This document shows, one piece after another, positions 15,236 through 22,279 of a stretch of 64,000 bases of DNA (position 1 is the first letter of the stretch; every line of letters begins with the position of its first letter). Made by a program: the position numbers and the translations under genes. Below the pieces are notes generated by a model. The model did no database searches, was not told where the DNA came from, and was given only the letters and a program-made list of their open reading frames with translations. Source of the stretch: a virus; the IMG/VR virus record IMGVR_UViG_3300036944_000990, positions 62,001 through 126,000 of that record; one strand, given 5' to 3'.

Positions 15236-16015
15236 TTAATCCTTTCTGATTAAACGGATGAACCAAGCTGCTGTATCGACTTCACCCTTTTTCATCACGG
15301 TGGTCCATGAGCGAGGATGTGCGTGGTGGTTGTTGTGTAAACCACAAGCACCAAAACTCAACAAGTGCATGCTCGGGGAGTTTTGAGAATGGTCGGGTGT
15401 GTCGAAACTACGGTAGTTCAGAGGTGCCTTAGCATGAAGCATGTAGTTTTGGACCGTAGAAAGAAAGGGTCCCAACGCCCAAGGCAAAAGTACAATGAAC
15501 ATCAACCCATTGATCCCCGCCAACCAATACCACAGACACGCCCACCCCAACATCCAAAGAACGTAGTATTGGTGCAGTGATTTGTGGATAGGGTCACGAG
15601 CCAAGTAACGAACAGAATGTAACGTTCCCGTGTAAGGATAACGCCACACCAACAACTCCCAGAACTTCGAGTATTGTGCACTGTGTGGATCTTTCTCGGT
15701 ATCCGAGTATTGATGATGGGCGGCGTGGATCATCGCCCAACCCATGGTCGATCCAGTTCCCGGTACCACACTGGTCAGTACTGCCAATAACCACTCAACA
15801 GGTTTGCTAAGTTGATACGCCCCATGAGTACAGAAGCGATGGGCAAAGGCTTCGATCAAACAAATGTTGAAAAACGCCACCACACCCAAAGTCGCCCACA
15901 ACCACTGGTAATTCAGTTGTGTTGTGTAGTGAAGAACCGGTAGTAGTGTCACTACTAACAACACCTGCAGCGGCATGAACTCGCCCCGCGAACGAGTGTA
16001 TTCCCAAAGTTTCAT
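15236..16015 (-). CDS. Membrane fatty-acid desaturase (delta-9 type), copy 1
   Basis: 259 residues from ATG at 16015 (AAGGGGG upstream). The three histidine boxes of membrane di-iron desaturases are intact: HRFCTH at 59-64, HAAHHQYSDTEKDPH from 97, and GLHNNHHAHP with HNNHH at 227-231. About four hydrophobic segments flank them. The family inserts a cis double bond into acyl-CoA, acyl-ACP or phospholipid acyl chains, taking electrons from ferredoxin, rubredoxin or a cytochrome; no donor is encoded nearby. The ending MKKGEVDTAAWFIRLIRKD is nearly the same as in copy 2, showing paralogy. It is last in the cassette, 10 bases after the acyltransferase gene. Confidence 0.88.
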   Translation of the reverse strand: MKLWEYTRSRGEFMPLQVLLVVTLLPVLHYTTQLNYQWLWATLGVVAFFNICLIEAFAHRFCTHGAYQLSKPVEWLLAVLTSVVPGTGSTMGWAMIHAAHHQYSDTEKDPHSAQYSKFWELLVWRYPYTGTLHSVRYLARDPIHKSLHQYYVLWMLGWACLWYWLAGINGLMFIVLLPWALGPFLSTVQNYMLHAKAPLNYRSFDTPDHSQNSPSMHLLSFGACGLHNNHHAHPRSWTTVMKKGEVDTAAWFIRLIRKD

Positions 16016-16025
16016 ATCAACCCCC

Positions 16026-16949
16026 TTAAGACAAAAGTGTCACAAATTGTTCGAGGTACGATTCTTGGTTTGGGATTGCTCGATTAAAAGCAACCCGCAA
16101 ATGATGCGTACCGTTGTAGGAGATCACTTGGAGTCTTCCCATCTGATTCTTCTTTAGAAACTGTACCAGTTCAGTAGGTTCAAAGTGACTGGAACCTATC
16201 GGGAAAGAGCCTACAAAGAAGTTTCCAATCTTCTCACTCAAACCAAACTTCATGATCAAACGAGTGAAGTTTTCGTGACTGATGTCGAGCGAGAACTTCC
16301 CGTCTTTATTAGACCCTAAAGCATAGAGCGAGTAGTGTCCCCAATAGTCCTCACACCCTTCTACAAAGCGCGTGGTGATGATGTTAGGGTTATCCAATAC
16401 CGTACAAGTCACTTGAGCGAGGTAGTCCTGTACACGCATCCCTAGGGCTTTAGCTTGACGCAAGTAACCGGTACCAATGGGGATGCTGTAGGTGTTGGCT
16501 AAACCGACCTCCCCTTCAAAGACAAAGGGTCTCAGTTCCATTGGTCCCGTCGGTTGTATTTTCGGTAAAGGTTGGTTGGATACATAAGTCCCTACCTCAC
16601 CAGTTCGGGCAATGTGGAACAGTTCACGCGTGGTCTTCATGAACGTCCAACCATCAACAAACTCGTGGGACAAACCAATCCAAAATCCGTTATCGTCCTC
16701 GGTGACCGATAAGCAGGTTGGAATCTGTTGGTGGAGGTTACCGTGACCTTGTGTTACCAACACCCGATCATGTTCCACGACTTTACCATTGACCACACAG
16801 GCTTTAAGAAGTGGGATGTGATGAGTCAGTTCGTCCACCGCTTCTTGCATCAGGTTGCGGTCACATGGGAATAAAGGGACGTTCAAACTGCTGTACATCA
16901 TCGCCTTTCCATCATTAAGAAAGGCTTTCTGAAGTAGGTTCAATTTCAT
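16026..16949 (-). CDS. HxxxDG acyltransferase-like protein (condensation-domain superfamily)
   Basis: The start MKLNLLQKAFL at 16949 is chosen because its ATG overlaps the desaturase stop (ATGA). 307 residues. It contains SHEFVDGWTF with His95-x3-Asp99-Gly100, the catalytic motif of CoA-dependent acyltransferases, condensation domains, BAHD and wax-ester/PapA-type enzymes. Preceding it is a hydrophobic alternating strand (NGFWIGLS), as in that fold. Family members are usually over 400 residues, so this is compact. Placed between desaturases, it plausibly moves the desaturated acyl chain from CoA/ACP onto an acceptor. The motif is clear; the acceptor and true reaction are unknown. Confidence 0.55.
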   Translation of the reverse strand: MKLNLLQKAFLNDGKAMMYSSLNVPLFPCDRNLMQEAVDELTHHIPLLKACVVNGKVVEHDRVLVTQGHGNLHQQIPTCLSVTEDDNGFWIGLSHEFVDGWTFMKTTRELFHIARTGEVGTYVSNQPLPKIQPTGPMELRPFVFEGEVGLANTYSIPIGTGYLRQAKALGMRVQDYLAQVTCTVLDNPNIITTRFVEGCEDYWGHYSLYALGSNKDGKFSLDISHENFTRLIMKFGLSEKIGNFFVGSFPIGSSHFEPTELVQFLKKNQMGRLQVISYNGTHHLRVAFNRAIPNQESYLEQFVTLLS

Positions 16950-17689
16950 CGTTTGATTAGCCTGATAAACCACGCCCCTGGGTCAATTTCGCCTTTTTTC
17001 ATGGCCATGTCCCAGCGGTTGGGGAAAGCGTGGTGGTTGTTGTGTAGACCCTCACCCCCAAACAAAAGTGCTAAAAGTTTGGAGTTGCGTGAGTCATCAT
17101 TAGTGTTCCAACTCTGGTATCCGAACCTATGGACCCAGTCGAGCAAAACTGTTTTGCGTAATACCTGAGTACACGCCGTTGGGATCGCCCACAAATAGAT
17201 CAGAGCCTCCCACGAGATCAAGGCTAGAACACCGGCCGTTACTAGAGGATACAAAAGGTAGTACTTTTGAATACGCATCGCAACAGGGTCGTTTAGAAAC
17301 TGTTTGAGTAACCGTCGGGGGATTGTGAGGTTCAGTTTCTTAGCGTTGACCAAACCCCAACCGCGATAATGGTTGTGGGGGTCGTTCGGGGTGTCTGAAT
17401 GTTTGTGGTGCTCGCGGTGGATAGCAATGCTGATATAGGGATGGAGTCCTCCGGCGGCACAGATAGCCCACACCATAAACTCCCGCCAGAATGGACTGGT
17501 TTCAAATGAACGGTGTACAAAGTACCGATGAGCCCCACAGGCGACGCCGCAGACCCAATACACTTGAAAGGCCATAAAACTCCCCAGTACCCATAAGGCA
17601 CTGGGGTGAATTACGCAGAACAGACTGATTCCCATTGCCAGCACAGCTACCAGAACCGAAGCCCTGCCACTGAACTGTAGATATTTCAT
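16946..17689 (-). CDS. Membrane fatty-acid desaturase, copy 2
   Basis: 247 residues. Histidine boxes: GAHRYFVHRSF (His54...His59), HREHHKHSDTPNDPH (His91/94/95) and GEGLHNNHHAFP (His216/219/220). All ligands of the di-iron centre are kept, and the spacing is that of bacterial acyl desaturases, though the protein is short (typical 300-400). Hydrophobic segments near 12-50 and 145-175 anchor it in the membrane. Both ends overlap neighbours by 4 bases (ATGA), so it is made in step with copy 3 and the acyltransferase. Confidence 0.88.
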   Translation of the reverse strand: MKYLQFSGRASVLVAVLAMGISLFCVIHPSALWVLGSFMAFQVYWVCGVACGAHRYFVHRSFETSPFWREFMVWAICAAGGLHPYISIAIHREHHKHSDTPNDPHNHYRGWGLVNAKKLNLTIPRRLLKQFLNDPVAMRIQKYYLLYPLVTAGVLALISWEALIYLWAIPTACTQVLRKTVLLDWVHRFGYQSWNTNDDSRNSKLLALLFGGEGLHNNHHAFPNRWDMAMKKGEIDPGAWFIRLIKR

Positions 17690-18474
17690 TTACGGATCAC
17701 CTTGATAATCCAATAAGCTGGATCGAATTCCCACCACTTCTCACGAAGGTTAACGGCCGTTTGGTCGTGATGGTGGTTGTTGTGCCAACCTTCACCCCCG
17801 GAGATGAGTGATACGAACCACCAGTTGTGACTCAAGTCAGGTGTTTCGTGGTTACGGTAACCCAGTCCCGGTACGTGTCCTGACCAAACCACAAACCGCA
17901 AAGTCATGTGACACATACCACCTGGAACGAGGTACAACCAGAAGAGTGCAGTCAGAGGATCAAGTCCTGCAAGTACACCCACCGAGGTCAGACCAGCTGC
18001 CAACAGCGCTACGATCAAGAAGTAATACTTGATAGTCAATCCGTGCATCGGGTCACTTGCCAACATCTTAAGCAACATGCGGTTGCCTTTGAAGTTTTCG
18101 TGGCTGAAGGGTGAGACTCCTGTGCGGATAAAGTCGATATACGGATCATCGTCTTCATCGGCATGTTTGTGGTGCTTGATGTGCAGATCAGCCCATACAC
18201 AAGGCGGACCTGTCAAGGCACCTACGCAACTGACTGCCATCACCCACTGCCAGAAACGACTGGTTGTGAACATCCGGTGAGAGAAATAACGATGCGCTCC
18301 CACCACCAATCCCATCACTTGCAAAAACTGCCAGATAGCAAGGGTTGCAAACAACAGTCCCCAACTCATGCCAAAGACGTACGCCACCAAGGGCGCTGTA
18401 AGGACACAGGCTGCGGTCAACCGATTAACGACTTTAAGTCGTGAGTAGGTAATCATGAAAGGTGGGGTTTGCAT
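17686..18474 (-). CDS. Membrane fatty-acid desaturase, copy 3
   Basis: 262 residues from ATG at 18474 (AGGAG upstream). Boxes: GAHRYFSHRMF (His61/66), HIKHHKHADEDDDPY (His98/101/102) and GEGWHNNHHHDQ (HNNHH at 231-235). It is the first desaturase of the cassette and more divergent at the second box (ADEDDDPY versus SDTxxDPH), which may mean a different chain position or substrate. The C-terminus EFDPAYWIIKVIRK aligns with those of copies 1 and 2. It follows the 18478 gene by only 3 bases. Confidence 0.88.
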   Translation of the reverse strand: MQTPPFMITYSRLKVVNRLTAACVLTAPLVAYVFGMSWGLLFATLAIWQFLQVMGLVVGAHRYFSHRMFTTSRFWQWVMAVSCVGALTGPPCVWADLHIKHHKHADEDDDPYIDFIRTGVSPFSHENFKGNRMLLKMLASDPMHGLTIKYYFLIVALLAAGLTSVGVLAGLDPLTALFWLYLVPGGMCHMTLRFVVWSGHVPGLGYRNHETPDLSHNWWFVSLISGGEGWHNNHHHDQTAVNLREKWWEFDPAYWIIKVIRK

Positions 18475-18477
18475 GCG

Positions 18478-19116
18478 TTACTCCTGAAGGCTTTCGACGG
18501 TGGCTAAACTCTCCACCGGAACGTTGGTACATTGGGCTTTGACTTCTTCTACAGTTGCTTCATAAACATAGACCAGGAACGCATTGTCTTGTCCGGTATT
18601 ACGGAAGCTGTAGTCTTGGGGTTTAGTCAAACGAAGGTGTTTGATGCTATTGAACACCCCGCCGTCATTTACCTGAAGAGCCCCTTCTACGATAAAGACA
18701 TTTTGCTCCATCTCTCGAGGGGTGATCACACACGACTCACCGGGAGCCAACGCGTAGTTCTTCGACAGGTAGAGCTTGGCCATCGGGTCTTGTGCATTGA
18801 TGCACATAAACCGATTGCGATCCTCCATCCCCAGCAGATGAAAACTACCCTTGATGGTCACACGACTCTCATCGCCACCGTCACCACGACTCCGAATGAA
18901 TTCGGGTGTAACGGTAGAGCCGACTTTAAAAGCCCCTTCGATAAAGGCGTTGAATCGGTAGGTGTTGATACCTGCATCGCTGGAACCCAAAGTCGCTTGT
19001 GCGGGCACGTCTACAGGTACTGCGGCGATCTTGTTTTTTTCCAGAACCAGTTCGAACAAGTCAAAGCCATTTACGCGAGTGACGTTCCAACCGTTACGGG
19101 TATAGGTTGTACTCAT
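18478..19116 (-). CDS. Unknown beta-rich protein, possibly cupin-like (212 aa)
   Basis: ATG at 19116 with GGAG upstream. The second half alternates strands and turns (LAPGESCVITPREMEQNVFIVEGALQ in two steps, then SFRNTGQDNAFLVYVYEA), resembling a cupin barrel, but the usual metal-binding histidines are missing. It is directly ahead of the first desaturase, in the same transcript as the fibre gene at 19977-21665. It could be a virion decoration protein or an accessory of the lipid cassette. The assignment is by shape only. Confidence 0.5.
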   Translation of the reverse strand: MSTTYTRNGWNVTRVNGFDLFELVLEKNKIAAVPVDVPAQATLGSSDAGINTYRFNAFIEGAFKVGSTVTPEFIRSRGDGGDESRVTIKGSFHLLGMEDRNRFMCINAQDPMAKLYLSKNYALAPGESCVITPREMEQNVFIVEGALQVNDGGVFNSIKHLRLTKPQDYSFRNTGQDNAFLVYVYEATVEEVKAQCTNVPVESLATVESLQE

Positions 19117-19353
19117 TTAAATCTCCTCCGTGACTTCTCGAGTCACTTGGGTTTCTTCCAATCCTTCGTTGTGATTGGTGGCGGGTTGATGAGGCAGACC
19201 GCAGTTGAACAGAACCGCATAGGCCATCCCTTGAAGGAATGCTTCGTCTGGAGGGAGTGCACCCACATCCATAGGCTCGTAAAAGATCTCCACATTCCCA
19301 TGCAGTGTTTCTACCACCACACTCTTTTCATTACGACTGACAAAATTAAACAT
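19117..19353 (-). CDS. Unknown small acidic protein (78 aa)
   Basis: ATG at 19353. Starts MFNFVSRNEKSVVVETLHG and ends in a glutamate/threonine-rich tail. No acyl-carrier DSL motif is present, so it is not an ACP for the desaturases. It shares its boundary with the downstream gene (stop directly before the next start's leader) and lies in the fibre-lipid operon. Confidence 0.5.
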   Translation of the reverse strand: MFNFVSRNEKSVVVETLHGNVEIFYEPMDVGALPPDEAFLQGMAYAVLFNCGLPHQPATNHNEGLEETQVTREVTEEI

Positions 19354-19363
19354 GGAGTCACCT

Positions 19364-19915
19364 TTATGGGAGGAGTTTAACGACAGTGGATTTATTGAGG
19401 ATAGCGCTTCTTACAGTCGTAAATTGTGCCGCGGTTATAGCAACAGAAAAGACAATTGTACTGGTGCCAGTTTTAGTGTTTGTAACAACTGTAAAGGCTC
19501 CTGAGAACGTCACCCCACCAATTACCAGTTTGGTCGCGTAGGACCAAGCAGGTCTCGCTCCACCCGTATTGACTTCAAAAGACACACTGTAGCTACCGGC
19601 ATAATTCATTACCGAACAAGTCGAAATGGCGTAGCCAGATAACGTGGTCGGTGAAACCGAGCCGTACGTGGCTGAGCCGAAACCCACATTCTCATACCCA
19701 GATGTGGGTACATAGGAAACGGCACCCAAAGTGATTTCAGCCAGACTGTTGTTAACGGCCTTGCCGCGCAACATCGACAAGTTCACCTGACCACTGAGTG
19801 CACCTACTAGTTGACGAATAGAGGCATCACTCAAATTTAATTGTTGATTGGCAGGACGACCCAATTCAGTATTGATCATACTGAATGTGATCGGACCGGA
19901 AGTAGGCAATGCCAT
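19364..19915 (-). CDS. Virion decoration/fibre-associated protein (MALPTSGPI family)
   Basis: 183 residues. The opening MALPTSGPITFSMINTELG followed by SDASIRQL and LRGKA is a widespread N-terminal module of phage tail/fibre-tip proteins, in which a start like MALPTSGPIS precedes a short LRGK turn. The C-terminal 110 residues are Gly/Ser/Thr-rich beta sequence resembling a receptor-binding or carbohydrate-binding tip. It sits 61 bases downstream of the large fibre gene and is probably attached to the same tail structure. Confidence 0.65.
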   Translation of the reverse strand: MALPTSGPITFSMINTELGRPANQQLNLSDASIRQLVGALSGQVNLSMLRGKAVNNSLAEITLGAVSYVPTSGYENVGFGSATYGSVSPTTLSGYAISTCSVMNYAGSYSVSFEVNTGGARPAWSYATKLVIGGVTFSGAFTVVTNTKTGTSTIVFSVAITAAQFTTVRSAILNKSTVVKLLP

Positions 19916-19976
19916 GGTGTATTACCTCGCAATAAAAAAGGACTGAGTCGTAGCGGCTCAGTCCTATACACAGGGC

Positions 19977-21665
19977 TTATTTTTCGAGTTGGCTTTGGAG
20001 TTCGGTAAGTTGCACTTTGATTTGCTCAACCGACAGCACCAATTGATCGAGTTTCGATCGATCATTGTCAGCCAAGTCCGCCAGCTCATTGATCGCCATT
20101 ACCACGTACGGAAGTGTGCGGTGGTATTTCATTGTGAGGTAGTACTCACCCGATCTTGAGACATTCGGTTCCCCGTCGTCATCGTAATCAAAAGGTGCCA
20201 ACTCAACAATTTCAGGCGCAACGACTTGCCATTCTTGAGCACTGAAACCCACCTCAGGTTTGAGGGGGTCGTAGCCAAACCCTGCGGCCAATTCGTTGGC
20301 CGTATAGCGATAGCCCGTGATGGTACGTAGACTTTCCAAAGCCCCTTCAATCGGCGTCATGTTCTCTTTCAGACGTTCGTCGGAGTAGAAGCCACTGATC
20401 TCACCTGTGGCTGCAATGTTACCCTCAACGTAGAAACTCTTAGACCCGTACACACGAACCCAAGTAGTATCCGACATATGGATGCCGCCACCATAGGTCT
20501 CGCTATACCAACCTGTTGCTCCGGTGGAACGGAACCAGTTCCCCGTATAGAAAGTCGAAGCCGTGATGTTACCGTTTACGGTACCACCCGACGTACTGAA
20601 CTTGGCATCCAGAGCTGCTTGAAGACCCGATACAGTCGAGATCGCTTGTGTACCCGTATGGTTACTACGGCTCAACAATGCAGCGTCTGTGGAGTTAACA
20701 GTGGCGCCGGCTGAGATACCATTGAGCTTGGCTTTATCGGCCGCACTTAACAACCCAGCCGCCGCAGTAGTGGCTCCAGGCAAACTGGCATTCGTACCCG
20801 TGGAGCTGGTTATAGTACCGGCAGTAGCACCTGTGGTATAGCCCAAATCGGTAGGTACGTTGACTTGGGCGCCAGCAGCAATACCGTCCAGTTTGGTTTT
20901 ATCCGCAGAGCCTGTCCACCATGCAGCAATTGCCTGACGTACCCGTTGTGCAGTCCAAGCACGACGCGTTGTAGCCACACCTGTCTCTGCTTCAGACTGG
21001 GTGATCGTAGTCGCTGACCACTCACGGGCATCTGTCAACCGTGTATCCGTCTTGTCGACTTTAGAAGCCAACTGGTTGGTGATGGTAGTTGCAAAGTTGG
21101 GATCATTACCCAATGCCGTTGCCAACTCATTCAACGTATTCAACGCATCAGGAGAAGAATCTACCAGCGCCGAAATAGCTGCATTTGTGAAGGCTTTGTA
21201 CTCAGCTTCGATTGTCGCCAGTTGTTTACCATCAAGCGCGTCAGCATCCAATCCTGAGTTAGGACCGTCCACTGTCAACAGCTTAGCCAAAACGTCACCA
21301 GCGGTATAGCCAGATGCATTGAGTTTGGTGTTCAATGCGGCCTGAAGAACGTCAGGCTGTACCGCAGTGTCGGCCTTAACGCCTTGTGCGGCAGTTGCAA
21401 ATTCGGTACGGGCCGTCACATCCAACTTAGTGTCTAGGTTGGCTGCTGCGATTGCCTCAAGAATAATCTGGGCTTTTGTTTTACCGTCAAGCAAGGATGA
21501 ATCCACAGCTTTTCCAGCAATTGCCAAGAAAGTCTCAAGGGCTTCTTGTTTCGTGTGTACACTGGTTTTATCAGCTTTAAGGTTGAGGGCATCCATGACC
21601 CCCGTGACTTGGTCACGCACCCACATGCTGAAATCAGCAAACCCAAAATAACGTTTATTGGTCAT
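19977..21665 (-). CDS. Tail fibre with C-terminal self-cleaving chaperone (peptidase S74)
   Basis: 562 residues. N-terminus TNKRYFGFADFSMWV is the anchor shared with the genes at 14351 and 27955. The middle is a repetitive collar/shaft with AKLDGIAAGAQVN and AKLNGISAGATVN repeats and HTGTQ turns, typical of long trimeric fibres. From about residue 450 the sequence SDERLKENMTPIEGAL begins the S74 chaperone: Ser and Lys five residues apart (SDERLK) form the dyad that cuts just before the Ser after trimer folding. The rest (GYRYTANEL, EVGFSAQEW, coiled coil EQIKVQLTELQSQLEK) is the released chaperone. It is the receptor-binding candidate. Confidence 0.85.
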   Translation of the reverse strand: MTNKRYFGFADFSMWVRDQVTGVMDALNLKADKTSVHTKQEALETFLAIAGKAVDSSLLDGKTKAQIILEAIAAANLDTKLDVTARTEFATAAQGVKADTAVQPDVLQAALNTKLNASGYTAGDVLAKLLTVDGPNSGLDADALDGKQLATIEAEYKAFTNAAISALVDSSPDALNTLNELATALGNDPNFATTITNQLASKVDKTDTRLTDAREWSATTITQSEAETGVATTRRAWTAQRVRQAIAAWWTGSADKTKLDGIAAGAQVNVPTDLGYTTGATAGTITSSTGTNASLPGATTAAAGLLSAADKAKLNGISAGATVNSTDAALLSRSNHTGTQAISTVSGLQAALDAKFSTSGGTVNGNITASTFYTGNWFRSTGATGWYSETYGGGIHMSDTTWVRVYGSKSFYVEGNIAATGEISGFYSDERLKENMTPIEGALESLRTITGYRYTANELAAGFGYDPLKPEVGFSAQEWQVVAPEIVELAPFDYDDDGEPNVSRSGEYYLTMKYHRTLPYVVMAINELADLADNDRSKLDQLVLSVEQIKVQLTELQSQLEK

Positions 21666-21694
21666 TGTGAAGTCTCCAGTTTAAGTATCGAGGC

Positions 21695-21769
21695 AAAAAA
21701 AAAATAAGGGCTAGACTTAAGTTTGGAAAAATGTCTTCTCTTTGTAAGTCTAGCCCTCTTCATAAAATT
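21695..21769 (-). terminator. Strong hairpin plus T-run in the leader of the 19977 fibre gene
   Basis: GGGCTAGACTTA (21708-21719) pairs perfectly with TAAGTCTAGCCC (21745-21756); on the minus strand a ten-base T run follows. Just before the stem lies TTTTATGAAGAGGG, the promoter-like motif. The order promoter, terminator hairpin, gene would make this an attenuator; alternatively it ends the upstream operon and the motif is not a promoter. Confidence 0.6.
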
Positions 21770-21792
21770 GCTTAGGGACAGACCCCCATTGA

Positions 21793-22254
21793 CTAACGCC
21801 AGTTAGAGTCTAACTTCACTACTGCGTTGGGTAAACCACCTGTGACTGGGATGCCAGAACCGCAAGGTGTCAGAGATAGTCGGTTAATACCTACCCTCAC
21901 TACAGGTTTGAAGCCAGCATATTGTACGTTGTCACTCGCATCGTAACGAATAGAGCCTAGGTACATCGATTCCAAACTCTCAGGCATAATCTCCCTTCTA
22001 ATCTGGTGTTCCACCACCCCGCCACCGATAGTCAAGTAGACATGATAGACTTTATTAGCCGTCACTTCGTCTTGAATAACAGTTTCAAATTGATCGAACA
22101 CCCTAGACTGCCCTCGGATAAACGCCACGTTTCGTTTAGTGAACCTTACTGTTTTTCCAGTAACGGAAACCCCGATGTCGTCGTCGTTAATTTCACCATA
22201 ACGACTAACAGACAACGAACCCAGGGATAGCCTACTGTCCAAGTACTGATCCAC
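21793..22254 (-). CDS. Fibre-associated paralog (SRYG/C-terminal fibre domain)
   Basis: The exact start is uncertain: GTG at 22254 (VDQYLDSRLSLGSL) follows GGAGGGG at a rather long distance, while longer frames overlap the previous gene by 77 bases. The roughly 153-residue product contains LSVSRYGEI, matching SRYG in the paralogs at 25102 and 25774, and a C-terminal block NKVYHVYLTIGGG...SMYLGSIRYDA equivalent to their last 70 residues. It looks like a trimmed member of the fibre family. Confidence 0.5.
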   Translation of the reverse strand: MDQYLDSRLSLGSLSVSRYGEINDDDIGVSVTGKTVRFTKRNVAFIRGQSRVFDQFETVIQDEVTANKVYHVYLTIGGGVVEHQIRREIMPESLESMYLGSIRYDASDNVQYAGFKPVVRVGINRLSLTPCGSGIPVTGGLPNAVVKLDSNWR

Positions 22255-22279
22255 GTATGTGGTGGTGACCCCTCCACAA

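Noticed and set aside
15236-18474. Full polyyne biosynthesis cluster
   Set aside because: No acyl carrier protein, acyl-AMP ligase, thioesterase or rubredoxin lies nearby, so only a partial parallel can be claimed.
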